A program made the position numbers and the translations under genes. 64,000 bases of DNA. It comes from Mariniflexile jejuense. GTDB taxonomy: Bacteria > Bacteroidota > Bacteroidia > Flavobacteriales > Flavobacteriaceae. The notes beneath the pieces are model-generated. The model worked only from the letters and a program-made list of their open reading frames with translations, did no database searches and was not told the origin of the DNA. The stretch spans positions 2,582,785-2,646,784 of the forward strand of contig NZ_JBHTJI010000001.1 in the NCBI RefSeq assembly GCF_042675665.1. Reading direction: 5' to 3'. Positions within the stretch are counted from its first letter, which is position 1. The number at the start of each line of letters is the position of its first letter. Of the stretch, positions 1-8,636 are shown piece by piece.

Positions 1-401
1 TGTCTTGGGTTTTTTCTATCAATTAGTGCTGCACCACCATGGCGTAAATTGTAAGATACACTTGGAATACCTTTACCTAATTCAATTTTACTGATAAATT
101 TTGGGTGATGCTTACGCATATACCATGTTATTGGGTATATATCATGCAAACTTTGATGGTTAGCAACAATAATTAATGGTTGATTGCTGTCTATTTGATG
201 CGGATTTGTAAACGTAAAACGTGTACCCAAAATATTAGCACAGCGCATTAAAAAAAACTGTAAAATATCAACACTTTTTTTATGTGCTTGGTAACCAAAT
301 ACGTTGAAGCATAGCCATTGTATAGGATGAAAAATAACAAGTGTTAAAAAAAAACACAAATAATAAATAACACTTAAAGGGAATGACACTAGTTTTTGCA
401 T
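1..401 (-). CDS. plsC: 1-acyl-sn-glycerol-3-phosphate acyltransferase (PlsC family), partial
   Basis: The 3' end is cut off by the window edge; 133 residues are visible from an ATG at 399-401. The family transfers an acyl group to lysophosphatidic acid in the inner membrane during phospholipid synthesis. What I see: an N-terminal hydrophobic segment (about residues 8-35), then the family's catalytic HX4D box as NHQSLHD (His82, Asp87), followed by a block ending in GGAALIDR that corresponds to the glycerol-phosphate binding region. The opposite-strand open frame over 396-599 is not a gene. Confident on the family; substrate specificity is not visible. Confidence 0.87.
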   Translation of the reverse strand, partial: MQKLVSFPLSVIYYLCFFLTLVIFHPIQWLCFNVFGYQAHKKSVDILQFFLMRCANILGTRFTFTNPHQIDSNQPLIIVANHQSLHDIYPITWYMRKHHPKFISKIELGKGIPSVSYNLRHGGAALIDRKNPR

Positions 402-428
402 GCCCCAAAAATAAGCAAAAACAGGCTT

Positions 429-818
429 TTAATAAATAACTATACAGGTGTTATTTTCACATTTTATACTAGTTGGTGGTGTTACAAACATGCAATCGGA
501 AATGGCGCCCCATTTTTTGTTAAAATCGGACTCTTTTTTGTTGTAAGTTTCAACCATGTTTTCAAGTTTTTCAACGTTTATAGAAGTAGAATATACTAAA
601 TAGCTCCAAGGACCGCCACAAGGTTTACTACCTAAGGCAATATATTTACAAGTTGTGTTTTCATTGCAAATGGAAGTTGCAGCTAAATCTTCAATGGCTT
701 TTTTTGAAATATTTAAAGCTTCTTGTTCACTTTCTTGTGTAGCAATAGTATCATCTTCACATTGAAATGCCATTAAAAACAAGCACGAAATAAAAAAAAC
801 AGGAAGAAACTTTTTCAT
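429..818 (-). CDS. small putative lipoprotein of unknown function
   Basis: 129 residues. The N-terminus is a lipoprotein signal peptide with the lipobox ending at Cys20 (MAFQC), followed by an acidic Glu/Asp stretch as is usual after the lipidated Cys. The mature part holds six further cysteines, including CKYIALGSKPCGGPWSYLVY, which suggests disulphides in the periplasm or at the outer membrane. I recognise no named domain. It stands alone: the gene upstream (bacilliredoxin) is closed off by its own terminator at 874-911 and plsC downstream starts 28 bp away on the same strand, so these two could share a transcript. Confidence 0.75.
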   Translation of the reverse strand: MKKFLPVFFISCLFLMAFQCEDDTIATQESEQEALNISKKAIEDLAATSICNENTTCKYIALGSKPCGGPWSYLVYSTSINVEKLENMVETYNKKESDFNKKWGAISDCMFVTPPTSIKCENNTCIVIY

Positions 819-873
819 AAATTAATATTTATCTTAAGATACAATTTTGTTTAAAAGGTTGCGCTGTAACCTA

Positions 874-911
874 AAAAAAAAGACCGCGATATAATTTCGT
901 GGTCTTTTTTA
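874..911 (-). terminator. Rho-independent terminator of the bacilliredoxin gene
   Basis: A GACC...GGTC stem around 882-904 is flanked by A-rich sequence on the left and a T-run on the right, so it would also work in the plus direction. It lies 17 bp past the bacilliredoxin stop codon. Confidence 0.7.
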
Positions 912-927
912 AATTAGTTATGCTTTT

Positions 928-1338
928 TTAACAATACTCGTTGTAAGCATCTGTAAGATTTTCAGCAATTAATTCTGCAGGTCTGCCTTCAATGTGGTGA
1001 CGCTCAAGCATGTGTACCAATTCGCCATCTTTAAACAATGCCATACTTGGAGAACTTGGTGGAAACGGTACCATATAACCACGAGCTGCATCAACAGCTT
1101 CTTTATCAACACCTGCAAAAACCGTTACAATATGGTCTGGACGTTTTGCGTTTTGTAAACTCATTCTAGCACCTGGACGCGCATTGGCTGCCGCACAACC
1201 ACAAACCGAATTTACAACCACAAGTGTTGTACCTTCTTTTGCTAATGCAGCATCAACAGCTTCGGCAGTGTGTAATTCTTCAAAACCAACTTTGGTTAAA
1301 TCTTCGCGCATTGGCTTTACTAATTCTGCTGGATACAT
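928..1338 (-). CDS. BrxA/BrxB-family bacilliredoxin
   Basis: 136 residues, close to the usual length of the YphP/YqiW family. The thioredoxin-like fold carries the diagnostic CGC active site (Cys46-Gly-Cys48) within VVNSVCGCAAANARPG, and the family start MYPAELVKPMREDL. In Firmicutes these proteins remove bacillithiol from oxidised protein cysteines; many Bacteroidota also make bacillithiol, so the same role is plausible here but is inference. It is a single-gene unit: a TATCTTTG -7 box lies upstream (1374-1381, minus strand) and a terminator downstream. Confidence 0.93.
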   Translation of the reverse strand: MYPAELVKPMREDLTKVGFEELHTAEAVDAALAKEGTTLVVVNSVCGCAAANARPGARMSLQNAKRPDHIVTVFAGVDKEAVDAARGYMVPFPPSSPSMALFKDGELVHMLERHHIEGRPAELIAENLTDAYNEYC

Positions 1339-1373
1339 ATTTTTAAATTTTATTAATTAACAATTTTAGATTG

Positions 1374-1381
1374 CAAAGATA
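1374..1381 (-). promoter_or_regulatory. Bacteroidota -7 box for the bacilliredoxin gene
   Basis: Read on the minus strand the sequence is TATCTTTG, matching TAnnTTTG, about 36 bp upstream of the ATG. Confidence 0.6.
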
Positions 1382-1528
1382 CTGAAAAGTATTTACTAAG
1401 CAGTCGCATATTATACTTACAGTTTACAAATGATTCTCGAAATTTATCATACAAACTTTTAAATGCATACTAACGTTTTAGTTGCAATATCAAAGTAACA
1501 AATCATTAAAAAACCCGACTAACATTGG

Positions 1529-1536
1529 TATATTTG
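1529..1536 (+). promoter_or_regulatory. Bacteroidota -7 box for the TerB-DnaJ gene
   Basis: TATATTTG, a perfect TAnnTTTG match, 28 bp before the ATG at 1565. The DUF4403 gene 16 bp downstream of that gene probably shares it. Confidence 0.65.
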
Positions 1537-1564
1537 AAACCTATTAAAAATTAAATACGAGTAC

Positions 1565-2305
1565 ATGAGTTTTTCAAAGTGGATTGGAGCAGCCTTGGGG
1601 TGGTCGTTTGGTGGACCAATTGGCGCTATTTTAGGATTAGCATTAGGAAGTGTTGTAGATGGCATGTCCAATAGTAACGGTGGAACAGTTTATACTAATA
1701 ACCCACAGCAACGCCCACAAACACAATCGGGCGATTTTGAAGTGAGTTTACTTATTTTAGCTTCTATAGTTATAAAGGCCGATGGCAAACAAGACCAACG
1801 CGAGTTAGATTTTGTGCGTATGCAATTTGTAAGCATGTATGGAAAAGAACGTGCTAATCATGCCTTTAAGCTTTTTAAAGAGATAAACAAACAGCAAGAT
1901 ATTTCTACTAGACAAGTATGTTTGCAAATTAGACAAATGATGCAGCATGCATCGCGCTTGCAACTTATTCACTTTTTATTTGGAATTGCAAATGCAGATG
2001 GTGTGGTAACAGAAGATGAAGTAGCACAAATACATACCATTGCAGGATATTTAGGCATTAGCCATAACGATTATGAAAGTATTAAAGCCATGTTTTATAA
2101 AAGTACAGATAGTGCTTATAAAATATTGGAAATTGATAAAACGGCAACCAACGACGAAATTAAAAAAGCTTACCGTACTATGGCTAAAAAATACCACCCA
2201 GATAAGGTAATTCATTTGGGAAAAGAGCACCAAAAAGGTGCAGAAGAGAAGTTTAAGCAAGTGCAAGATGCGTATGAGCAATTACAAAAAGAACGCGGGT
2301 TTTAA
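1565..2305 (+). CDS. DjlA-like co-chaperone (TerB domain plus C-terminal J domain)
   Basis: 246 residues. The order is an N-terminal Gly-rich hydrophobic segment (about residues 5-33, glycine-zipper-like, possibly a membrane anchor), a linker with Asn/Gln/Pro, a TerB-type helical domain (about 55-170) with the acidic ADGxxxxxELDFVR and ADGVVTEDEV motifs, and a J domain from about residue 178 whose HPD tripeptide is at 211-213. This is the layout of DjlA: the J domain stimulates the ATPase of DnaK. Only the position of the anchor and the lack of a long periplasmic part are inferred. It begins a two-gene unit with the DUF4403 lipoprotein. Confidence 0.88.
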   Translation: MSFSKWIGAALGWSFGGPIGAILGLALGSVVDGMSNSNGGTVYTNNPQQRPQTQSGDFEVSLLILASIVIKADGKQDQRELDFVRMQFVSMYGKERANHAFKLFKEINKQQDISTRQVCLQIRQMMQHASRLQLIHFLFGIANADGVVTEDEVAQIHTIAGYLGISHNDYESIKAMFYKSTDSAYKILEIDKTATNDEIKKAYRTMAKKYHPDKVIHLGKEHQKGAEEKFKQVQDAYEQLQKERGF

Positions 2306-2321
2306 CAGTAATTAAATTTTT

Positions 2322-3728
2322 ATGATTAAGTATATTTTATTTTTTTGTTTAATAATGGTGTTGCTAGTTAACACGTCGTGCGCTTCAAAACAACAGTTTA
2401 CAACCATAAAGCCCGAACCCGAGGAAGCTTCACCTATAGTGTATGATAATATACCGTCGTTTATAAACGTACCAGTTAGTATCAAATTAAAAGATATTGA
2501 AAATCAAATCAATACTATTTTAAAAGGATTAATTTATGAAGACAAAATTATTGAAGATGATAATATTGAAATAAAAGTTTGGAAACAAGCACCTATCACC
2601 ATTCAAAATGAAGGATCTTCAGGAAATAAAATTAAAACCATGCTTCCTTTAAAAGCCATAGTAAAGTATAGAATTGGTACTGAAACTATGGGAGTTAAAC
2701 TTTATAAAACAAGCGAATTTAACTTAAATGGTGTTGTAACTTTAAGCAGTAATATTGGTCTTTCTAATTGGAAATTAAAATCGAATACACATATAACCAA
2801 TTTAGAATGGACCGAAAGTCCATCTTTGGTAGTATACGGAAAAAATTTGCCTGTAACCTATCTTGTTAATCCTGCTATAAAAATTTTTAGAGCCGACATT
2901 GAAAAAAGCATTGATGATGCTATTGAAACATCTATGGATTTTAAACCAAATGTTTTAGTAGCTATTGAAAAGCTAACTGTACCTTTTAAAATGAGTGATT
3001 ATTATGAAAGTTGGCTAAGGATTGTACCTGTTGAAATTTACGCAACCGACGCCGAATTAAAAAAAGATAAAGTATTGCTTCAAATGGGTATGAAATGTAA
3101 TATGGAAACACTTATAGGCAAGCAACCAGAATCGAAATTTGATGCTAAAAATATTGTATTGAAGCCTGTTACAAAAATGCCAAACCATATTACATCAAAT
3201 ATTGTTGCAATATCAACATATCAAGATGCTTCAAAAATAATGACTAAGAATTTTTCAGGTCAAGAATTTGGTTCAGGTTCAAAAAAAGTAACTGTTAAAA
3301 ATGTAGATATTTGGCATAAAAGCGGTAAAATGGTTATTGCTTTAGATTTGCAAGGCTCTATAAATGGCACTATCTATTTAGAAGGTGTTCCATTGTATAA
3401 TAACGTAACTAAAGAACTGTTTTTTGACAACCTAGATTACGTTTTAGATACTAAAAGCAGATTGATACGAACTGCAAATTGGATGGCAAAAGGCATAATT
3501 TTAAAACGAATTCAAGAAAGTTGTCGCTATTCCATCCAGCCAAATTTAGATGAAGGCAAGCAAACCATGTTGGGCTACTTAAATAATTATTCGCCTATGT
3601 CTGGTGTTTTTGTAAATGGCACTATGGATGAAATTGAGTTTCAAAGAATAAAATTAACAAACAATGCTATTTTGGCGTTTTTAAAAGTAACTGGCAACAT
3701 TAGTGTAACGGTTGATGGGTTGAAATAA
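2322..3728 (+). CDS. DUF4403-family lipoprotein
   Basis: 468 residues. A lipoprotein signal peptide ends at the Cys of LLVNTSCAS. The mature protein matches what I know of DUF4403 in length and features: SFINVPVSIKLKDIENQIN near the start, a duplicated layout of mixed beta segments, and a closing region with VFVNGTMDEIEF. DUF4403 proteins are outer-membrane-associated proteins of Bacteroidota with no assigned function. It follows the DjlA-like gene by 16 bp, so it is probably co-transcribed, and ends at a strong hairpin (3732-3758). Confidence 0.8.
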   Translation: MIKYILFFCLIMVLLVNTSCASKQQFTTIKPEPEEASPIVYDNIPSFINVPVSIKLKDIENQINTILKGLIYEDKIIEDDNIEIKVWKQAPITIQNEGSSGNKIKTMLPLKAIVKYRIGTETMGVKLYKTSEFNLNGVVTLSSNIGLSNWKLKSNTHITNLEWTESPSLVVYGKNLPVTYLVNPAIKIFRADIEKSIDDAIETSMDFKPNVLVAIEKLTVPFKMSDYYESWLRIVPVEIYATDAELKKDKVLLQMGMKCNMETLIGKQPESKFDAKNIVLKPVTKMPNHITSNIVAISTYQDASKIMTKNFSGQEFGSGSKKVTVKNVDIWHKSGKMVIALDLQGSINGTIYLEGVPLYNNVTKELFFDNLDYVLDTKSRLIRTANWMAKGIILKRIQESCRYSIQPNLDEGKQTMLGYLNNYSPMSGVFVNGTMDEIEFQRIKLTNNAILAFLKVTGNISVTVDGLK

Positions 3729-3731
3729 AAA

Positions 3732-3758
3732 TTTACGCTCGTTATAAACGAGCGTAAA
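3732..3758. terminator. bidirectional terminator between convergent genes
   Basis: A perfect 12-bp inverted repeat (TTTACGCTCGTT / AACGAGCGTAAA) with a 3-nt loop sits 4 bp after the DUF4403 stop and 29 bp before the end of the converging beta-barrel gene. Confidence 0.8.
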
Positions 3759-3786
3759 TAATATAATTTCTATATTTCAACTAAAA

Positions 3787-4437
3787 TTAGTTTAATTGCA
3801 AGGTTAAGTATAAACTAAGATTGCTGTTTTTTCCATCAGGAATGGTGTACGTTTGTCCACCAACGGTACGTTCTTTTCCAACAGTTGATAGTCCGTAATT
3901 ATATCTTAAGCCTATTCCAACCTTATCCAAATCAATCCCAACACCAGCAGCTATACCTGTATCAAATTTGTTAAAATCATCATTATCATAATTGTTTTCA
4001 AAATCAAAACTACCACTATCCGATTCATTTGTAATTTGGGCATCAACCAAATAAGCAAAATATGGACCAGCATGAATATTTAGGTTTTTTGCCAAATTAA
4101 CCTTCAATAGTACAGGTAATTCAATATAATTTAGTTTGAATTTTGCCGTTCCCGAAGCAAAAGCATTATTATAAACCAATTCAGAGCCTTTTCTGGAATA
4201 TAATAATTCAGGCTGAATAGCAATGAAATTGGTTAAAGGAAATGTGGTATAAATACCGGCATTAAAACTGGTTAGCACATTGTTGTCATCTACATCTTCG
4301 GTGTATAAATTTGAAAAGTTAGTGCCACCTTTTATACCAATTTGAGGCTTTGTTGCCTCGGTAACTTGTGCATTTAAAGTCACTGTAAATCCTAGAACTA
4401 AAAGAAACGTTACTGAAATTTTTTCTATGTTTTTCAT
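3787..4437 (-). CDS. outer-membrane beta-barrel protein (porin family)
   Basis: 216 residues. A signal peptide (to about LNAQ at residue 24) precedes GIKGGTNFSNLY, the hallmark opening of the small PorT/OmpW-like beta-barrels annotated as porin family protein in Bacteroidota. Alternating strands such as QPELLYSRKGSEL, LNYIELPVLLKVNL and VGIGLRYNYGLSTVG follow, and it ends in the aromatic-rich LSLYLTLQLN expected of a final barrel strand. Probably an 8-stranded barrel; no transported substrate can be assigned. Single-gene unit with its own -7 box. Confidence 0.85.
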   Translation of the reverse strand: MKNIEKISVTFLLVLGFTVTLNAQVTEATKPQIGIKGGTNFSNLYTEDVDDNNVLTSFNAGIYTTFPLTNFIAIQPELLYSRKGSELVYNNAFASGTAKFKLNYIELPVLLKVNLAKNLNIHAGPYFAYLVDAQITNESDSGSFDFENNYDNDDFNKFDTGIAAGVGIDLDKVGIGLRYNYGLSTVGKERTVGGQTYTIPDGKNSNLSLYLTLQLN

Positions 4438-4463
4438 AATTGTATGTTTAAAATTTTACAATA

Positions 4464-4471
4464 CAAAGATG
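4464..4471 (-). promoter_or_regulatory. probable -7 box for the porin-family gene
   Basis: Minus-strand CATCTTTG, one mismatch to TAnnTTTG, about 27 bp upstream of the ATG. Confidence 0.45.
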
Positions 4472-4569
4472 AGGTTGATAACATCCAAAAGCATTACATC
4501 TTTTTTTGGAAGTATTATAGAATTTCCATTTTAAGAAACATTAAATATTAAAAGTTAGAATTAGACAAT

Positions 4570-5289
4570 TTAAGGTTTTATTTGAATAATAAATTTACCG
4601 TTATCATAAAATATATTATTTAAAATATTAGATGCAGAATCATAAGATACAGATTTACCGTCTAACACACCATTATTATAATTCCAATCGTATTTAATTT
4701 TGCCACTTTTGTAGTATTCCTTGGTTATACCATTAAGATTTCCATTAACATAAAGCCATTCTAATTTAATTTCTCCACTTTGATAATATTCTGTAGAAAT
4801 GCCTTCGGATTTACCGTTAGTGTAATTAAAATCAATTTTTAGCTCGCCAGTTTTATAGTACGATTTACCACTAATTACTACGTTTTTGTCATAAATCCAT
4901 ATAACTTCAATTTCACCAGTGTCATAAAATTGATATACATTTCCATGTGCTAAATCGTTTAAATAATTAAAAGTTTGAATTAGTACGTTATCTTTTGTGT
5001 AGGTGTTTCGTTGTTTTAATGAATCCGAACTATAAATCCAAATTGATTTTGTTCCATCTGTATGGTATTCAGATGTTTCTCCATCTAATTTGTCTAATTT
5101 ATAATTCCACTGATATCTTAATTCACCATTTTTTAAATACTCATTAGTAATTCCGTGATATTGGTTTTTTAGTTTATGGATTTCAAATTTCAACTCTCCA
5201 GTATCATAATACTTTTTTTCTAATGAAATTTTTGATGAACTACATCCAATTAAAATAAGGCAACTAAAAAATAAAGTAAATTTTATCAT
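4570..5289 (-). CDS. YwqK-like MORN-variant repeat lipoprotein
   Basis: 239 residues. A lipoprotein signal peptide ends at Cys16 (LILIGCSSSK). The mature part is about nine repeats of roughly 23 residues of the type YYxTGELKxxxxYxNGxxxG, the MORN_2/YwqK variant found in many Bacteroidota and often annotated as an antitoxin by distant similarity; nothing here supports a toxin-antitoxin role. It begins 3 bp after the stop of the LD-carboxypeptidase gene, so the two should be co-transcribed. A much longer protein with the same repeat lies at 35816-39112. Confidence 0.82.
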   Translation of the reverse strand: MIKFTLFFSCLILIGCSSSKISLEKKYYDTGELKFEIHKLKNQYHGITNEYLKNGELRYQWNYKLDKLDGETSEYHTDGTKSIWIYSSDSLKQRNTYTKDNVLIQTFNYLNDLAHGNVYQFYDTGEIEVIWIYDKNVVISGKSYYKTGELKIDFNYTNGKSEGISTEYYQSGEIKLEWLYVNGNLNGITKEYYKSGKIKYDWNYNNGVLDGKSVSYDSASNILNNIFYDNGKFIIQIKP

Positions 5290-5292
5290 TGG

Positions 5293-6309
5293 TTATTTTT
5301 GAAAAACCACAGTCGATTTCTCTTTACTTACAGTCATTTCAACTGTCCTTCCAAAAATTAAAGCCCTATTATCTTTTTCATGACCAGCAGGCATATTAAA
5401 AGCAATTGGAAAGTTGTATTCAGCCAAAACATCTAAAATAAGTTGCTCTACAGATACGCCCCAGGCGGTTGTATTTTTTCTAACTTTTGTAATATCGCCA
5501 ATTAAAACACCTTTGCAATTTTCAAAATAACCAGCACGTTTTAAGCTTTGTAACATACGGTCTATATGGTATTCGTATTCGCCAATTTCTTCAATAAATA
5601 AAATTTTTCCCGAGGTGTTTATGCTGGTTTTAGAGCCTAACATGGTGTGTAATATGGTTAAATTGCCGCCAACCAATTGCCCAGAAGTAGTTCCTGTTTT
5701 ATTGTATTTAGAACCCTGTAAAGTGTAGCTTAAAGTTGTTCCAAAAAGGGCATTTTTAAAGGTGGAAATTGTTTCGCTTATGGTACTTGCATCGTCTTGC
5801 ATGCTAGTGCACATCATGGCGTGTAAACTTTCAAATTCTTCGTTGTGAACTTGGTTATGTAATGCTGTAATATCCGAATAGCCAATAATCCATTTAGGGT
5901 GTTTCTTAAATTTTGTAAAATTCAATTTATCTAAAATCCGAACGGTTCCATAACCACCTCTAGCGCACCAAATGGCACTAATTGTTGGGTCGTCCATAAC
6001 TTTTTGTAAATCTTCTGTGCGTTCGGCATCTGTTCCTGCAAAATGGTAATTTTGGTTGAATACATTTTTACCAACAACAACCTGTAAACCCCAACTTTTA
6101 AGTAAGTTTTTAGCTTGTTCAACTTCAGCAGTTCTGTTTCTTAATACACCAGACGGCGCAACAATGGCAACGGTATCGCCTGCTTTTAAATAAGGTGGAC
6201 GCATCAAAGTAGTAGTTTTATTAAAGGTTATGTTTTGTGCTGAAATTGTTGGTTTTCCACAGAAAAAAATGGCACAAAGTAGGATTGTAATTATTGTGAT
6301 TCTAGACAT
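5293..6309 (-). CDS. S66-family LD-carboxypeptidase (LdcA-like)
   Basis: 338 residues from the ATG at 6307-6309; a further ATG at 6324 is in frame but lies in AT-rich sequence resembling a -7 box and would add only MYIYI before the signal peptide. The family removes the terminal D-Ala from murein tetrapeptides during cell-wall recycling. Seen: signal peptide (to about residue 24), the nucleophile in GYSDITALHN (Ser145), the Glu of FIEEIGEYEYHIDRML, and the His of MPAGHEKDNRAL. All three catalytic residues are present, so it should be active. The signal peptide suggests action in the periplasm rather than the cytoplasm, where E. coli LdcA works. Confidence 0.92.
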   Translation of the reverse strand: MSRITIITILLCAIFFCGKPTISAQNITFNKTTTLMRPPYLKAGDTVAIVAPSGVLRNRTAEVEQAKNLLKSWGLQVVVGKNVFNQNYHFAGTDAERTEDLQKVMDDPTISAIWCARGGYGTVRILDKLNFTKFKKHPKWIIGYSDITALHNQVHNEEFESLHAMMCTSMQDDASTISETISTFKNALFGTTLSYTLQGSKYNKTGTTSGQLVGGNLTILHTMLGSKTSINTSGKILFIEEIGEYEYHIDRMLQSLKRAGYFENCKGVLIGDITKVRKNTTAWGVSVEQLILDVLAEYNFPIAFNMPAGHEKDNRALIFGRTVEMTVSKEKSTVVFQK

Positions 6310-6352
6310 AATGTAAATGTACATTTTTTTTCTAAATCGCAGTCAAATTGTG

Positions 6353-6360
6353 TACTTTTG
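6353..6360 (+). promoter_or_regulatory. Bacteroidota -7 box for metG
   Basis: TACTTTTG matches TAnnTTTG. It implies a leader of about 105 nt before the metG ATG, and that leader contains the palindromic repeat at 6386-6457. Confidence 0.55.
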
Positions 6361-6385
6361 CGGCGTATAAAAATTATATATTCTT

Positions 6386-6457
6386 GTCTTCTCGCTTACA
6401 GTCGACAGGTTTTAAAGTACAAATATTAAATGAGGTCTCGACTGCGCTCGACCTGAC
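6386..6457. repeat. GC-richer imperfect inverted repeat in the metG leader
   Basis: The left arm starts TGTC and contains CAGTCGA; the right arm contains TCGACTG and ends GACA, so the ends and inner blocks pair exactly. The right arm alone, CTCGACTGCGCTCGACCT, also folds on itself. Similar CTCGACTGCGCTCGAC-type palindromes are, from general knowledge, scattered between genes in Flavobacteriaceae. The GC content stands out from the surroundings. Confidence 0.7.
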
Positions 6458-6471
6458 ACAATAAAATTAAA

Positions 6472-8538
6472 ATGAACAAACCAAAAAGATACACCATAAC
6501 ATCTGCATTACCTTACACTAACGGTCCTATACATATTGGGCATTTAGCAGGCGTTTATGTACCAGCCGATATTTATGCACGCTATTTACGTTTAACAGGA
6601 AACGATGTCGTTTTTATTGGCGGTAGCGATGAACACGGTGTGCCAATTACAATAAAAGCAAAAAATGAAGGTGTATCTCCGCAAGATGTGGTTGATAAAT
6701 ACCATGCAATCATCAAGCAATCGTTTGAAGAATTTGGTATTTCATTTGATAATTATTCTAGAACTTCGGCTAAAATTCATCATGAAACAGCTTCAGAATT
6801 TTTCAAAACCTTGTATGACAAAGGCGAATTTATTGAAGAGGTAACGGCCCAATTATACGATGAAAAAGCAAACCAGTTTCTAGCAGATAGATTTGTTACA
6901 GGAACATGCCCAAAATGTGGCAATGAAGAAGCTTATGGTGACCAATGTGAAAAATGTGGAACAAGTTTAAATGCTACCGATTTGATAAATCCAAAATCGG
7001 CATTAACAGGCAATGTTCCTACTTTAAAAGAAACAAAGCATTGGTTTTTGCCTTTAGATCGTTATGAAGCATTTTTAAAAGAATGGATTTTAGAAGGTCA
7101 TAAAAAAGATTGGAAACCAAATGTGTACGGGCAAGTAAAATCGTGGATTGATGATGGCTTACGCCCGCGTGCTGTAACCCGCGATTTAGATTGGGGAATT
7201 CCAGTGCCAGTTCCAGGCGGTGAAGGCAAAGTGCTTTATGTTTGGTTTGATGCGCCTATTGGCTACATTTCATCAACCAAAGAATGGGCAGAACGCGAAG
7301 GGAAAGATTGGAAACCATACTGGAAAAGCGACGACACGAAGTTGGTTCATTTTATAGGAAAAGACAATATTGTGTTCCATTGCATTATTTTTCCAGCCAT
7401 GTTAAAAGCAGAAGGCTCGTATATTTTACCCGAAAATGTGCCAGCAAACGAGTTTTTAAATTTAGAGGGCAATAAATTGTCTACCTCAAAAAATTGGGCA
7501 GTTTGGTTGCCAGAATACTTAAAAGAATTTCCAAATCAGCAAGATGTGTTGCGTTATGCTTTAACCGCCAACGCGCCAGAAACTAAGGATAACGATTTTA
7601 CTTGGAAAGATTTTCAAGCTAGAAACAATAACGAGTTGGTGGCCATTTTTGGCAACTTCATTAATCGAGTAATGGTGTTAACTAATAAATATTATAATGG
7701 CATAGTACCAGCTCCAGGTGCTTTTTCTCAAGTAGATGAAGAAACTTTGGCAGCTGTTAAAGCATATCCAGAAGTGATATCAAGTTCTATTGAGCGTTAC
7801 CGTTTTAGAGAAGCCCAAACAGAGCTTATGAATTTGGCTCGACTTGGAAACAAATATTTAGCAGATGAAGAACCTTGGAAAGTAATTAAAGTAGATGAAG
7901 CACGTACACAAACCATTATGTATGTAGCACTTCAAATTGCTTCAGCATTAGCTACCTTAAGCGAACCGTTTTTGCCGTTTACTTCAACAAAACTAAAAAG
8001 TATTTTAAATGTTACGTCAATCGCATTTCAGACATCTTGGAGTGAAATAAGTACTAAAGAAGTTTTAATAGCACCAGGACACAAAATAGGCGAAGCCGAA
8101 TTATTATTTTCTAAAATTGAAGATGAAACCATTCAATTTCAATTAGATAAATTAGAAGCAAGTAAAAAAACAAATGAAGCAGCAAACAAAACCGTTGAGC
8201 CACAAAAAGAAACCATTACGTTTGATGATTTTACCAAATTAGACATTCGAGTTGGTACTATTTTAGAAGCTGAAAAAATGCCAAAAGCCAAAAAGCTATT
8301 GGTTTTAAAGGTTGATACAGGCATTGATGTACGTACTATTGTTTCGGGTATTGCTGAAAGTTTTACACCAGAAGAAGTAATAGGAAAACGCGTAACTGTC
8401 TTGGTTAATTTAGCACCAAGAGATCTTCGTGGAGTTGAAAGCCAAGGTATGATTTTAATGACTGAAAATGCCAATGGTAAGTTGGTATTTGTAAATCCAG
8501 ACGACACCAATGTTGCTAATGGATTGCAAATTAGTTAG
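6472..8538 (+). CDS. metG: methionyl-tRNA synthetase
   Basis: 688 residues, the full length of the dimeric long form. It charges tRNA-Met with methionine in the cytosol. Class I signatures: HIGH at residues 21-24, a zinc knuckle (CPKCGNEEAYGDQCEKCGTS, about 143-162) and the KMSKS loop as KLSTS (335-339). The anticodon-binding helical domain follows (WxxxNNELVAIFGNFINRV), then a charged linker and, from about residue 584 (FDDFTKLDIRVGTILEAEK), a Trbp111/EMAP-II-type tRNA-binding domain that usually mediates dimerisation. Single-gene unit with its own promoter. Confidence 0.99.
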   Translation: MNKPKRYTITSALPYTNGPIHIGHLAGVYVPADIYARYLRLTGNDVVFIGGSDEHGVPITIKAKNEGVSPQDVVDKYHAIIKQSFEEFGISFDNYSRTSAKIHHETASEFFKTLYDKGEFIEEVTAQLYDEKANQFLADRFVTGTCPKCGNEEAYGDQCEKCGTSLNATDLINPKSALTGNVPTLKETKHWFLPLDRYEAFLKEWILEGHKKDWKPNVYGQVKSWIDDGLRPRAVTRDLDWGIPVPVPGGEGKVLYVWFDAPIGYISSTKEWAEREGKDWKPYWKSDDTKLVHFIGKDNIVFHCIIFPAMLKAEGSYILPENVPANEFLNLEGNKLSTSKNWAVWLPEYLKEFPNQQDVLRYALTANAPETKDNDFTWKDFQARNNNELVAIFGNFINRVMVLTNKYYNGIVPAPGAFSQVDEETLAAVKAYPEVISSSIERYRFREAQTELMNLARLGNKYLADEEPWKVIKVDEARTQTIMYVALQIASALATLSEPFLPFTSTKLKSILNVTSIAFQTSWSEISTKEVLIAPGHKIGEAELLFSKIEDETIQFQLDKLEASKKTNEAANKTVEPQKETITFDDFTKLDIRVGTILEAEKMPKAKKLLVLKVDTGIDVRTIVSGIAESFTPEEVIGKRVTVLVNLAPRDLRGVESQGMILMTENANGKLVFVNPDDTNVANGLQIS

Positions 8539-8612
8539 ATTTAATCTTATTAAGAATTCAATTTTGTAAGATATTTATAGAGATGCTTTTTTGAAGACCT
8601 TAAAGAATTCAG

Positions 8613-8620
8613 TAACTTTA
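8613..8620 (+). promoter_or_regulatory. possible -7 box for ferritin
   Basis: TAACTTTA matches TAnnTTTG except for the last base, 17 bp upstream of the ATG. No Fur- or DtxR-like palindrome is obvious next to it. Confidence 0.35.
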
Positions 8621-8636
8621 CCTAAAACAAAAAATT

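Noticed and set aside
396..599. Plus-strand open frame (67 codons) over plsC and the lipoprotein gene
   Set aside because: It lies antisense to a clear lipoprotein gene and to the plsC start, and shows no family feature.
4570..5289. YwqK-type antitoxin
   Set aside because: The annotation name exists for this repeat, but there is a lipoprotein signal and no toxin gene beside it.
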